Notes: generated from the sequence alone by a model not told the origin. A stretch of DNA of 64,000 nt from Aurelia coerulea (GCA_039566865.1 CM076943.1:42974663-43038662), one strand, 5' to 3'; shown: positions 44,184 to 54,816, counted from the first letter of the stretch. Numbers and translations: made by a program.

Positions 44184-45700
44184 ATGGAGTCGGATATTTT
44201 CGAAGTTGACTTAGATACCATTGACTTATTAACATATGGGCAGATGCAATCTGCACTGAAGCACATGGGGCTTAATGCAGCTGGAAGTAAAAAGGTTCTT
44301 GCAAAGCGTCTCAGGAGTCATTTGGAGTTTCAAGAAAGTAAGATTGTTGCAGGTAGTCCAGCTGAGCGTGCAAGAGGTCTGAAATCTGGTGTCAAAAGCT
44401 CAGAAATTGTCGGTATCAGGAGAAAGGAGAAATGTTTGAAACTCAACATTAGCCATCTTATTGAAGACATAACTGAGTTTTTAGAAAGGGATGACCAGTT
44501 AGTAGAAATTGAGAATTGCTTAGCAGAACTTGAGAAGCAAAGAGAAAATCATGTAAAATTGAATGATGAACTGATGCCGTTACTCCAGGAAGATGAAGTA
44601 GATTTTGAATGTGAAAGTTTTGCTGAATATCACCGTACAATTCGTAAGCTTTGCAACCAGGCTCAAAAGTATATTGCAGATAATGCCGTCTTACCTGCGA
44701 GCTTAGCATCAACTGAGCGACAACACAAAGAGATAAAACTTCCAAAATTCGATTTGCCTACATTCAGTGGTGACACTTTAAAGTTTAATGCGTATTGGGA
44801 TCAATTCAAGTGCGCAGTGCATGATAACAATAATTTGTCAGCAGCGCAGAAATTTTCCTATCTTCGTGCAAGTCTGAAAGGAGCTGCCCTACAAACAATA
44901 TATGGATTTGAAACAACAGCTGCCAACTACAAGCCTGCAATAGATATTATTCTACATCGTTTTGGCAGACAGAAAATCATTGTTGCTCATCTGGTGAAAT
45001 CAATTGTGAAGTATGAAATGAAAGATAAAACAAAGGCTACGTCATTGCGTCAGCTACACGACACTCTACAGAATCGCATCAGAGCACTAGAAGGATGAGG
45101 ATTGAAGCCAGAGGACAATCAAGACGTGCATATGATTTTGATACCACTGTTAGAAATGAAATTGCCACAAAGCCTAGCTGAAAAATGGGAACTGGAAACA
45201 TCAGACATAGAGGATGAAGAAATTACGATAGATCTGTTTTTCAAATTCCTGAACAGGCAAGTCATGTCGAAAGAAGCCGGTGAAAGAAGTCAGGCAGAAA
45301 GCAGCCACGCAAGTACTAGTTCCAGTAAAGGTCCCTATAGATCGAAACCTATTTCACTCAACAAGAAAGATCAACGAGTATCGTCAGCATCAGCATTGCT
45401 TGGAGAAGTAAAACAAGAAACAGTGATCAATTGTCATTTCTGCAACAAGCCAGGTCATGAATCAGGAAATTGTTATTCAGCAAAGAAGAAAGGTATCGAA
45501 GAGCGATGGAAAGTAGCAAGAGACAATAAGCTTTGTTTTAACTGTCTGAAACCGTCTCATGCGGGTCATAATTCCAGAAATTGCAGACAACCCAGCTGTA
45601 CTGCTGAAGGATGTGGAAGGAAACATCATCGATTGCTTCATACAGACAGCCAACAAAGTCAAAGCACTTCATTAAGTGGATGTATCGTAGATTCACAAAG
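44184..45700 (+). pseudogene. gag: BEL gag: SAP-like motif, DUF1759-type region, zinc knuckles
   Basis: The first ATG is at 44184; a TTG lies 9 bases upstream in frame. Residues about 15-48 (LLTYGQMQSALKHMGLN...) look like a SAP-type DNA-binding helix pair, followed by a charged coiled-coil-like stretch. The conserved BEL capsid region begins near residue 190 (KLPKFDLPTFSGD, YWDQFKCAV). An in-frame TGA at 45096-45098 interrupts it. Downstream are two zinc-knuckle motifs, CHFCNKPGHESGNC (45432-45473) and CFNCLKPSHAGHNSRNC (about 45534-45586). Gag packages the RNA in cytoplasmic particles. No frameshift is seen. Confidence 0.9.
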
Positions 45701-48446
45701 ATCAAGCCAGGCACTCCTTCAAACAGCGCTTGCTACTTTGCAAGTAGGATCACAAGAACTACCAGTACGTATCTTATTAGATACAGGCAGCCAGAGATCA
45801 TACATTCGTAAAGAAATTGCAGAATCACTTGATCTAAAAGGCCCAACTGAAGTCTTGAGCATCTCAACTTTAGGAGGGAATACAACACAGTACAGGAAGA
45901 TGCAAAGAGTCAAGTGTTCCATCAGAAAGTTAGACAGTGAGTCAAAGGATGCTTGCATAGAGATTGAAGCTTTAGCCATTGATAAGATTTGTGCTCCATT
46001 GCAGCCAGTGCACCTTGATCCATCAAAGTATCAACACTTAAGAGGATTGACTTTTGCAGATAGTTACCAAAGAGATCCAGAACAAGTGGATATTCTAATC
46101 GGTGCAGATTTCTACTATAGTATCGTTGAAGGCTCAGTTAGAAGAAGTACAAACAAGAACGCACCCATAAATTTAAAGGCAGAAACACCGCAACACGACA
46201 AAAAACAACAGCAAATACGATTAAATTAATTTTTGCCAATATTTCGTCCTGCCATGCAGGACTTCTTCAGGGCTGTAATCAAATTTACTTTTACTTTTTC
46301 AAATTATTTTAACGCACCCATAGCTGTTAAGTCAAGACTAGGTTGGATCTTGTGTGGACAAATTGAAAGTCAGCAGCAAGGTGTAACAGCCACAATGTTC
46401 TCAACAGTTGAAGAAGATGTATCAAAGACTCTGAAATGTTTCTGGGAGTTAGAGAGTATAGGTATAAATGAGAAATCAATGCCGATGAAAAGTTATGAGA
46501 TTGATGCTTTAAAGCAATTTAAAGAGGGACTTTCTTTTGATGGAGAGGGGTATGAGGTACACATTCCTTGGAAAAAAGATCATCCCGTGTTAAAGAATAA
46601 TTACAATCAAGCTGTCAGAAGATTGATAGGTGTAGAAAATCGATTGAAAAGAAATGATACCAAAGCAGAAGAATATACAAAGGCAATTTCCCAGTATGTG
46701 CAAGAAGGGTTTGCTGAAGAGATCACATCAGATGACAATAGTGAAGAATGTGAATAAACTAGATACCTACCACACCATGCTGTCTACAGAGAGGATAAAA
46801 GTACAACCAAGACAAGAATAGTATTTGATGCTTCTGCAAGTGAAGGAGATGGAGTTTCATTGAATGACTGCATATTGCAAGGACCTGCATTGCAGCCAAA
46901 TTTGGTGTCAGTCTTGATCAGATTCAGAATGCATCACGTAGCGCTCGTTGCAGATGTGAAGAAAATGTTTCTACAAATCAAGATTGCAGATGAAGATCGA
47001 GATTCACACAGATATGTTTGGCGTGACATGCAAACAAACGAAGAGCCAAAGGTCTTTCGCATGAAAACAGTGACATTTGGAGTCAATTGCAGTCCGTTCT
47101 TGGCCATAGCTACTGTTCAGAGCCATGCAGAGAAGTTAAAGAGACAGTTTCCCGTAGCAGCAGCAGAAGTGATTGATAATATGTACGTAGATGATTGCCT
47201 TACCGGTGCTGAAGACGTTGAAAAGGCAACAGAGTTATACGATTCCTTGTTTTCAATGATGAAGTCAGGAGGATTCCACTTGACAAAATGGGCTAGCAAT
47301 TCTGAAGAAGTCTTGAAGCACATTGATCCAGAAGAAAGAGCACCATCGTTGACGGTAGAGTTTGATAAAAGAGAATCCCTAAAGGCTTTAGGTATGAGTT
47401 GGGAAACACAGAAAGACCAGTTCTATTTTGATGTTGCTGAAAAGATCATTAAAGGAAAAGATGCTGAAACCAAAAGAAGTCTTCTCAGCATTGCTTCAAA
47501 GATATTCGACCCGATGGGTCTCCTATCACCATACATTCTAAGAGCCAAAGTATTATTTCAAGAGTTGTGGAGCCGAGGTTTGCAGTGGGATGAAAGGCTA
47601 CCAGAAGATATTCTCAGTCAGTGGAAGAGATGGAAGGAAGAATCTAAGGATATACCTGATATAAGAGTTCCTAGGTGCTTTGTCGCAGATCAAAATGAGA
47701 TCAAGAGTATTGAGCTTCATGGATTTGGTGATGCCTCACCTAAAGCCTATGGAGCCGCAGTCTATCTTCGCACTACAGATATAGAAGGAAAGATCAATAC
47801 TTCCCTTGTAATGTCAAAGTCAAGAGTCGCGCCTTTAAAGATCGTAACATTGCCTAGGCTTGAGCTACTTGCAGCAGTAGTAAACACAAGATTGACTCGT
47901 TTTGTCGCAGATTCGCTTAAACGAGAAATCAGCCGAGTCGTATTATGGTCTGATAGTACGGTTGCACTTCATTGATTGAAGAGACCACCTTCAAATTGGA
48001 AGCCATTTGTTGCCAATAGAGTTTCAGAGATTCAGTCAACATGGAGCCCAGAGCACTGGAGACATTGCCCCGGAAATGACAATCCAGCTGACTTGCTGAC
48101 ACGGGGTATCGGGTCCAAAGATCTTATAAGAAATGAGAAATGGTTCAAGGGTCCATCGTGGCTCGATCAGCCATCAAATGAATGGCCAAATGTGAGAGAA
48201 ACAAAATTAGACAACGAGGATGCACAACAAGAATTGAAGAACACAGCTCAGTCATTGCCAGCTGTAGAATCGCATACAGTTATTGATCCGAAGAGATATT
48301 CATCGTGGAGAAAGCTTGTCAGAATAACTGCACTCGTTTTTCGTGCTATTCAAAGATTTAGAAGTTTGAAACAAGCAACGTCAAAGAAATCACAGCCATG
48401 GGATGAGCTGTCGTCTCAAGAGATAAAAGATGCAGAGTACTTTTAG
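45701..48446 (+). pseudogene. pol: BEL pol: aspartic protease, RT and RNase H
   Basis: Continues the gag frame. The protease has LLDTGSQRSYI (DTGS at 45780-45791) and VDILIGADFYY. Then come RLGWILCG, the RT with IVFDASAS, VADVKKMFLQIKI and MYVDDCLTG (catalytic YVDD at 47184-47195), KIFDPMGLLSPY, and RNase H with HGFGDASPKAYGAA, RLELLAAV and LWSDST. In-frame stops lie at 46227-46229 (inside a 141-bp insertion), 46755-46757, 47973-47975 and 48444-48446. All segments keep the same phase over the whole region. The frame is nonfunctional unless stops are suppressed. Confidence 0.9.
46170..46310 (-). mobile_element. 141-bp insertion in BEL pol with 12-bp TSD and hammerhead-like core
   Basis: AACGCACCCATA is duplicated at 46158-46169 and 46311-46322. 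The insert plus one copy is 153 bp, a multiple of three, so the frame survives but one TAA is added. On the minus strand it carries CTGAAGA, a 7-bp stem (GTCCTGC / GCAGGAC) and GAAAT, the order of a hammerhead ribozyme core (positions 46236-46272). I cannot define stem III, so activity is unproven. It resembles ends of Penelope-like or retrozyme elements. Confidence 0.65.
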
Positions 48447-48566
48447 TATCGAAAGGTGCAATCCGAGATTTACACAGAAGAGATGAAGTCTTAAAGTAAG
48501 CAGAAAGAGATCAATGCATCCAGCAGAATTCTCAAATTAGATCCATTCTATGACAGTAAGGATTGT

Positions 48567-50012
48567 GTGATCAGAGTTGGAGGAAGACTTCACCATTCAG
48601 ATTTGCCAGAAGAGACGAAACATCAGGTGATTTTGCCACATGGTCATCCGGTTGTCGAAATGAAGATTCAACAAGTACACAAAGATTCCGTTTGTGTTGG
48701 TCCTTTGACTACCTTAGCAATTCTTCGCCAGACGATTTGGTTGACACAAGGGCATCGTGAAGTAAAACGTATCATAAAGAACTGTATTCGTTGCAAACGA
48801 CAGAATGCAGTAGCTGGATCACAGAAGATGGGGAATTTGCCAAAGGAGAGAATACAGCACTCACCCGCATTCACACACGTCGGCGTGGATTTTGCTGGAC
48901 CGCTATATGCTCGCACCAACTTAACAAGTAAGAAAGTTTACATCTGTATTTTCACCTGTGCTGCATCGCGAATGGTACACCTAGAGCTGACAAATAGTTT
49001 ACACACTGATGAGTTCCTTCAAGCATTCCGCCGCATGATCAATCGTCGAGGACTTTGCCAATCAATGCAGTCAGACAATGCAAAGACAGTTAAAGCAGCA
49101 GATCGTATTCTTCAGCAGTTATTCGCATCATCAACCAGTAAGCCAAAGATGAAGAACATTGATCAGAACCGTGTCCGTAAAGAATTAGCAGCTATGGGCG
49201 TAGAGTGGAAATTCATTGTCGAGAGAGCTCCCTGGAGAGGTGGATTTTGGGAAAGAATCGTAAAGTCAGTGAAAGAGCCTCTGCGCAAGGTTTTGGGAAA
49301 CGCATTAATCAGCTACGTAGAGTTGTATACGATCCTGACAGATATTGAGGCAATCATCAATTCTAGACCACTCACAATCATAGGAGATGATATCAACGAT
49401 GCAGAACCGATTACACCTGCACACCTAGCCATCGGAAGATCATTGAAAGGTTTGCCACAAGTACAAAAATCTCACTCAGAAGAACAGCCAATTGTTCAAC
49501 GCTATTGGTATCAACAGCGCATCTTAAACCATTTTTGGAAAAGATGGCGTAAGGAATACCTCCATCAGTTATCGCCAAGAAATAAATGGAAGCAAGAAAG
49601 CTTGCCAGTTACAGTTGGAGATATTGTTCTCATATCAGAAGATAGAGTAGCGAGAGGACATTGGCCGATGGGATGTGTAACTGCAGTACACCCAGGAAAG
49701 GATGGATTAGTTCGCACGGTTACACTTAGAACGCAAAAGGGGCAGCTTAGAAGACCAATTCAAAGGATCCACAATCTTGAGATTCGAGAAAATGTTCCTC
49801 CATCTGCATCACTTGATGTTGCTGCCACTATAGAGACACAACAAGGACAAGTTTCAGAGAGCAAGGCCGAGGTTGAAAATTCAGTCAAGCAGAAAGTTGT
49901 TAATCTTCCTAGAGAAGATCAAGCTGGGGAGGATGTTCAGTACCGCACAAGATCCGGGCGTGTGGTCATCCCCACACAAAAGCTAGGGGTTGTCCCCACA
50001 CCAAGTTCGTAA
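48567..50012 (+). pseudogene. pol: BEL pol: integrase with C-terminus extending into the 3' LTR
   Basis: Begins after the in-frame stop at 48492-48494, still in the gag-pol frame, so the first residues are an artefact of the stop. It shows the HHCC zinc finger (HREVKRIIKNCIRCKR), HVGVDFAGPLY (first catalytic Asp), MQSDNAKT (second Asp) and APWRGGFWERIVKSVKE (Glu), then the BEL-type NSRPL region and a chromatin-type tail (VGDIVLISEDR). The last ~25 codons (TRSGRVVIPTQ) lie inside the 3' LTR and are therefore repeated at the start of the 5' LTR. About 480 codons, full length for this domain. It would integrate the cDNA in the nucleus. Confidence 0.9.
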
Positions 50013-51049
50013 ACAACTTGCGTCATAAACAATACGCGTTCCAAAACCTTAGAAATCGGGCCTTTTGTACATAGAAATCGAGCCCTTTGTAGTTGGTCAG
50101 CAAAGCATAAACAGTTTTGTTATTCGATTTGTGAAAGGAAAACAAAGTCAGTCGTTTGTCAAGTTAGCTTCGAAGCGTTTCGGGCCGAAGCCCAAATTTT
50201 ACTGGAAAACTTAACGTTTTAATTCGTTCTGAAGAACAAGCTATATCGCTGTATTTCGTGCCGAAGCACAAGATTTATTTATCAACTGTATTACCGTCCC
50301 GAAGGACAAAGTTATTCATTGTTATTCGCTGATTTGGCAAAGACCTTACTACTGGAGAACATAATGGAATTTATTTATTTGCTGTTTGCACCAGAGAATT
50401 CACAAGCTACTTGCTGTCATTTTGTATATATCATATTATGGGCAAAATTCGAACGGAGTTAACAGGATCCCAATTTTGGAAGAGATTTATTGTTATTTTG
50501 GAATGTTACGATGAATTTTGCTCATCTGAAGAACAATTCTTAGCTCTTGATTCCGCCGCTGGCAGAGCTTTTATCGTTATATATGAAGAACAATGCTTAG
50601 CTCTTGATTCCACCGCTGGCAGAGCTTTTATCGTTATATATGAAGAACAATGCTTAGCTCTTGATTCCGCCGCTGGCAGAGCTTTTATCGTTACATATGA
50701 AGAACAATGCTTAGCTCTTGATTCCGCCGCTGGCAGAGCTTTTATCGTTAAACTGGAAGAATATTTGTTAGCTCTTGATTCCGCCGCTGGCAGAGCTTTT
50801 ATCGTTATATGAAGAACAATCATTTGAAAAGATTGGAAAAGAAAATATTACATTCTTCGTTCTAAAGCGTTTAAATTATCAAGATCAATTTGATTTAATT
50901 AATAGAGAAATTTCATTGAGATAGAATTTTATTTCAAGATCCTCTTGGATTTTCGCGCGATCTCTATCGGGACTTGATTTACACTGCTTCGCAGGGAATA
51001 AACTTATCATGGTACTCCACAGAGGGTAATCAGGATCCCAGATTTAATA
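49934..51049 (+). repeat. BEL 3' LTR (1116 bp)
   Basis: Same ends as the 5' LTR with very few substitutions (for example CATCAG/CACCAG near 50390, GATCGC/GATCTC near 50962). It is 114 bp longer because it has five instead of three 57-bp repeats (50533-50810). Confidence 0.95.
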
Positions 51050-51062
51050 CAGATAGGGTTAA

Positions 51063-51097
51063 GTCGTTGGTTCCGACATTTAAAATAACCGCATCAG
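51063..51097 (-). pseudogene. LINE A1 piece 1: ORF1 esterase GTND block
   Basis: The minus strand encodes PDAVILNVGTNDLRNK across the TTAA junction into 42247, then a TAG. GTND is the conserved block of SGNH esterases and the phase matches the 41830-42247 piece. Upstream ORF1 is lost where LINE B begins. Confidence 0.7.
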
Positions 51098-51783
51098 GTC
51101 TGCTTTCTAATGACTAATGACGGTATTGAGAATACGAAGCACTTTTTGTTGCTTTGCCCTTCGTTTGTCGTTCAACGACGAAATCTTCTCTCTGGAGTTT
51201 CGGTAGTATTACGACCATTTGTTGAAATCAACAGCCTTTCTAACAATGATCTTGTACACATTTTGTTGTATGGTGATAAAGACCTTTCTGATAACATTAA
51301 TAAAGACATCCTCGAATTAACTCTTGATTTCATACAAAAAGCAGGTCGGCTTAATTAGATTTGAATCCTTGTTTTACGCCACTCAGCCACAAAGTCCGTT
51401 TTTTCTTTCCTTTTTTTTCACTCCTGTACGTCTGTTTTGCATTGGATGTTGGGTAATTTCAGTGTATATAAAATTTTTGTGATTGACGTGTAACTCACAC
51501 TTAAATTATAAGCCTTCAAATGGTTGCCTGCAATCCAATGTGAAACTGACTCAAGTGTTTATCAGTAGAGATTGTTTGCGCGTAATTATAGCAGTAAATG
51601 TATTTAATTGTATGTAGGTTTAATTTAGTTGCTCGTCTTTTTGTTAAAGCCATGGGGTAGTCATGGTATTTTGCTCCCCATGGTATCTCGTCCGTGTAGT
51701 GTAAGTAAAGCAGTTCGTAAGTGTTGTTATAAGTAATCCCGTTTTTGTAAATTTTTATACTGAATATAAAAAAAAAAAAAAAA
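51098..51783 (+). pseudogene. LINE B, 5'-truncated, ORF2 C-terminus, 3' UTR and poly-A
   Basis: Open to a TAG at 51356-51358: TNDGIENTKHFLLLCPSFVV, RRNLLSGVSVVLRPFVEINS and HILLYGDKDLSDNIN to QKAGRLN. The ENTKHFLLLCP word is part of the C-terminal Cys/His motif of non-LTR ORF2 proteins. The 3' UTR carries the hairpin 51650-51683 and ends in about 16 A (51768-51783). No RT domain. The poly-A tail and clean frame suggest a recent, severely truncated insertion next to LINE A1. Confidence 0.8.
51650..51683 (+). ncRNA. LINE 3' UTR hairpin (copy 3)
   Basis: CCATGGGG pairs perfectly with CCCCATGG around an 18-base loop (TAGTCATGGTATTTTGCT). Copies 1 and 2 keep the pairing with different bases. Confidence 0.6.
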
Positions 51784-53100
51784 CAAGGAAACTATTCTTC
51801 TAGGCGATACAAACTGTGATTTTATGCCTAAATATTCCAAAGCCGGGATTCCAAATGACCTTCCAGCTCATTCCCTACGTCTGCTAGAAATATATAATCT
51901 ATTTGGATTTCATCAATTAATTGAAAGCCCTTCTCGTGAGACACTGACCACTACTACTCTAATAAATCATATAGCTACGACAAGCAAAAGTAATATAGTC
52001 ACGGGGGGGGGGGGGGGGGGGTTCTTCCATAGTAAAGGAACATGGGGATGTGCCGCGAGCAAGGGTATACATACTTTTTCGGACTTCTAGTCTAGCCAAG
52101 GGTATACTTTTTTGCAATTTTGGCCTACAACGGTCTAGCCAAGGGTATCATTTTTGACAATATTGGTCTAGCGAACGGTCATGATCTCATATTTGGTACA
52201 AATTTGACAATATTGGTCCAGGAAATGGTCAAAATTGCGCAAAATTGGTATAGCCAAGGGTACCATTTTCGTAAAAATTGGTCAAAGAATGGTCAAATTG
52301 GTCTAGCCAAAAGGGTACCATTTTCGTAAAGATTAGTCTAGCCTACGGTACCATTTTGAATATGCTCGCGGCACACCCCTACCCAAAATTTGGCCAAGAA
52401 CCCCCCCCCCCCCCGTGAATATAGTAACTTCGGGAATACATAAATCTTGCCTCAGTGATCATTATTTGGTCTTTTGTGTCAGGAAATTTCGTGGTGCTTG
52501 CAAAAAACAACACAAACATATTTCTACAAGGCAAATGAAGAACTTTGATCAAGCTGAGTTTGTCAAAGATCTTGTAGGGGTCGACTGGAGAGGCATCGTG
52601 TGGAATACAGACGATGTGAATGTTGTAGTTAACAAATTGACAAACATTTTCTCGCTTATTCTTGAAAAACATGCCCCAACCCGTAACAGGCGTGTTTCTG
52701 ACAAATTTTGTCCTTGGTTGACCAATGATTTCAAACTTATGTGCAAGGCAAGAGATCAGTTAAAAAACAAGCTATTCGCTCAAAATCCGAACTATTGATG
52801 CAGTCCTATAGACATGCGCGTAATCAAGTTAATAAATTAAATGGCGAACTAAAGCGCAAGTATTTCACTTACAAGATTGCTTCCTGCAAAGGAGACCTTA
52901 AGAGCGCATGGAAGGCTATCAATAATGTTTTAAATAAGAAACCTAAAACCACCAACATTTCATCACTGAGCATCGATGTGAAACATATCTCTACCAGTGC
53001 CGGCATTGCAGAATCGATGAATAACTTCTTCTGTACCATCGGAGAGACACTCAGTGACAAAATTCCCGAAGCAAAAAACCCTCTCCTCGAGAATGATTAG
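51784..53100 (+). pseudogene. LINE C: endonuclease C-terminal half and connector
   Basis: Begins mid-endonuclease with ETILLGDTNCDFMPKYSKAG, IYNLFGFHQLIESPSRET and THLI-type end (TTTLINHIATTSKSNIVT), then after the MITE (52000-52417) SGIHKSCLSDHYLVF with the catalytic SDH. The connector follows: FSLILEKHAPTRNRRVSDK, FCPWLTNDFKLMCKARDQLK, a frameshift near 52790, QVNKLNGELKRKYFTYKIAS and MNNFFCTIGETLSDKIPEAK to a TAG at 53098. It is 5'-truncated exactly at the poly-A of LINE B. Same family as LINE A2. Confidence 0.9.
52000..52417. mobile_element. GC-tract hAT-like MITE, copy 2 (in LINE C endonuclease)
   Basis: Perfect AATATAGT duplication at 51992-51999 and 52418-52425. Ends CACGGGGG and CCCCCGTG. 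Inside are GGTCTAGCCAAGGGTA-type repeats identical in kind to the copy at 11366, in reverse orientation. Removing it and one duplication restores the LINE C reading frame. Confidence 0.95.
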
Positions 53101-54656
53101 GAGGTCAATCCACAAAAAACTAAGTTTAATTTTCATGTTATTGATATTCTCCAGTTACGTAAAGTTTTTGGCAAATTCAAAACCTCAAAGGGATGTGGTA
53201 CTGATGGCATTGCTAGTTGTTTTCTAAGAATTGCACTTCCAGTTATTTCAGAATCTCTTTGTGATATTTGCAATCTTTCAATTGCTAAGATAGCTGGAAA
53301 ATAGCCAGAGTAGCCCCAATTTTCAAAAGTGGTCAACCTGATGACCGATCTAATTACCGACCTTTATCAGTCTTGCCTGTTTTAGCTAGAGTCTTTGAAA
53401 AGCTTATTTGTAACAAACTGTACGATTATTGAACAAAAACAAACATCTATTTTCAAACCAATCTGGCTTCAGAGCTCTACATTCTGTTGTCACTTGCCTT
53501 CTTAACAACACAGATGACTGGTATGTGAACATGGACAATGGCAGATACACTGCAAATATTTTCATTGATCTCAAGAAAGCATTTGACACCGTAGATCATG
53601 ACATTTTACTCGCTAAATTGAGGAAGTATGGTATTGAAAATCTTTAACTTACTTGGTTTACGTCCTATCTAACCAATAGAAAGCAATTCTGCAAAGTAAA
53701 TGGGGTATGTTCCAAAACCGAAGACATTCACTGTGGTGTTCCGCAGGGTTCTTGTCTTGGCCCACTTTTGTTTCTGATTTATATCAATGATCTTCCGTTT
53801 TCTCTGAAGAAAGGTAACGTGACCATGTACGCTGACGATACCAGTATTTCTTAATCTTCTTCGAGCTTAGTAGATATAAACCAAACTCTGAATAGTGAAC
53901 TGAATGATTTGAAGCGATGGTTGCAGGGTAATAAACTTTCTTTGAATGTTTTAAAAGCTTTGATTGCAGGTTCCCAGCCCAAAATTAAGAAATTACTGAT
54001 AAAGCTGTTGATCATCCACAATTTTTTATTGGTGACTCTAAGGTTTAAAATGTAGACCGAACAAAGTATCTGGATGTGATAATCGATAGAAATTTGGATT
54101 GGGAAGAACACGTTAATAATCTCCGTACTAAGGTTTTTCGTGCAATTGGATTTTTGAAATATTCCAGGAAATTTTTACCTCAAAACACGTTGAGTGCAAT
54201 GTACAGGGGTATCGTCGAGCCCCATTTTCGGTTCTCTGGTTCGGTGTGGGGGTACTGTGGGGTGACTAAACTGCAAAACTTGCAGAAGCTGCAAAATCGA
54301 GCAGCTAGAATTGTAACTAAAAGTAGATTTGATACACCATACGCCTGCTATGGCATTAATTCGCAGTTTAAATTGGCCTACTGTAAATGACATTATTAGA
54401 AGTGAAACAGCTACCACAATGTACAAATCGCTAAATGGGCTGGTCCCGGAGTACCTTTCAGATTTGTTCGAAAAAAATTCTACTCGAAATGTCAAAACTG
54501 AGAAACACCGATACTGATCTCTCGTTACCATTACGAAAAACTAACAATGGGCAGAAGGCTATATCTTTTCGTGGACTTAAGCTTTGGAATCAACTTGAAC
54601 CTGATGCTAAACAGGCACCCTCCCTTGCCACTTTTAAGAGAAGAATCAAAAACTAG
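53101..54656 (+). pseudogene. LINE C: reverse transcriptase and C-terminus, degraded
   Basis: RT blocks in order with several stops and shifts: VFGKFKTSKGCGTDGI, DLNYRPLS-type region near 53350, [57 protein letters not shown] then TAA, NKLSLNVLKA, FLKYSRKFLPQNTL, HFRFSGSVWGYCG and ISFRGLKLWNQLEPDAKQAP to FKRRIKN and a stop. The layout matches LINE A2. At least four stops plus frameshifts, so older or less constrained than A2. Confidence 0.9.
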
Positions 54657-54816
54657 CCAAAACGAGAATTCTTTTCTTTTTGTTAATTATTATATAGTGA
54701 TCTTTTAAATTAGTAAATGTTTTGCCACGGCCCCCTGAAAAGCAGTTCATATGGATTGACGGGGCTACTGTGCCTAAATAAACAAAAATGAAAATGAAAT
54801 GAAATGAAATGAAATG
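54657..54816 (+). other. LINE C 3' UTR, hairpin and (AAATG)n tail
   Basis: 3' UTR with a hairpin at 54724-54774 (CACGG / CTGTG outer stem, CAGTTC / GGATTG inner stem with G-U pairs) followed by AAATGAAATGAAATG repeats at 54783-54816, which form the 3' tail of this LINE family. Confidence 0.75.

Larger units (their letters stand above)
43133..51049 (+). mobile_element. BEL/Pao LTR retrotransposon, full length
   Basis: Both LTRs, one long gag-pol frame and a CAGAT duplication (43128-43132 and 51050-51054; one base of ambiguity with the LTR end). Size 7.9 kb. Domain order gag, protease, RT, RNase H, integrase is that of BEL/Pao. The two LTRs differ by only a handful of substitutions plus two extra 57-bp repeats, so insertion looks recent. 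Six in-frame stops mean this copy cannot make the full polyprotein. Confidence 0.95.
42248..51062. mobile_element. TTAA-flanked MITE (copy D), split by a BEL/Pao element
   Basis: TTAA at 42248-42251 and 51059-51062. Left end CCCTATTCGTACTGG; right end CCAGTACAGAT then AGGG after the retrotransposon. Native MITE sequence is 42248-43132 plus the last 8 bp 51055-51062. Subterminal palindromes with cores CGTTTTTCG (left) and CGAAAAACG (right) are flanked by G- and C-runs. It carries TGACGTCA at 42593 and 42611 and TCACGTGA at 42419 and 42966. LINE A1 coding reads through when the whole unit is removed. Confidence 0.9.
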
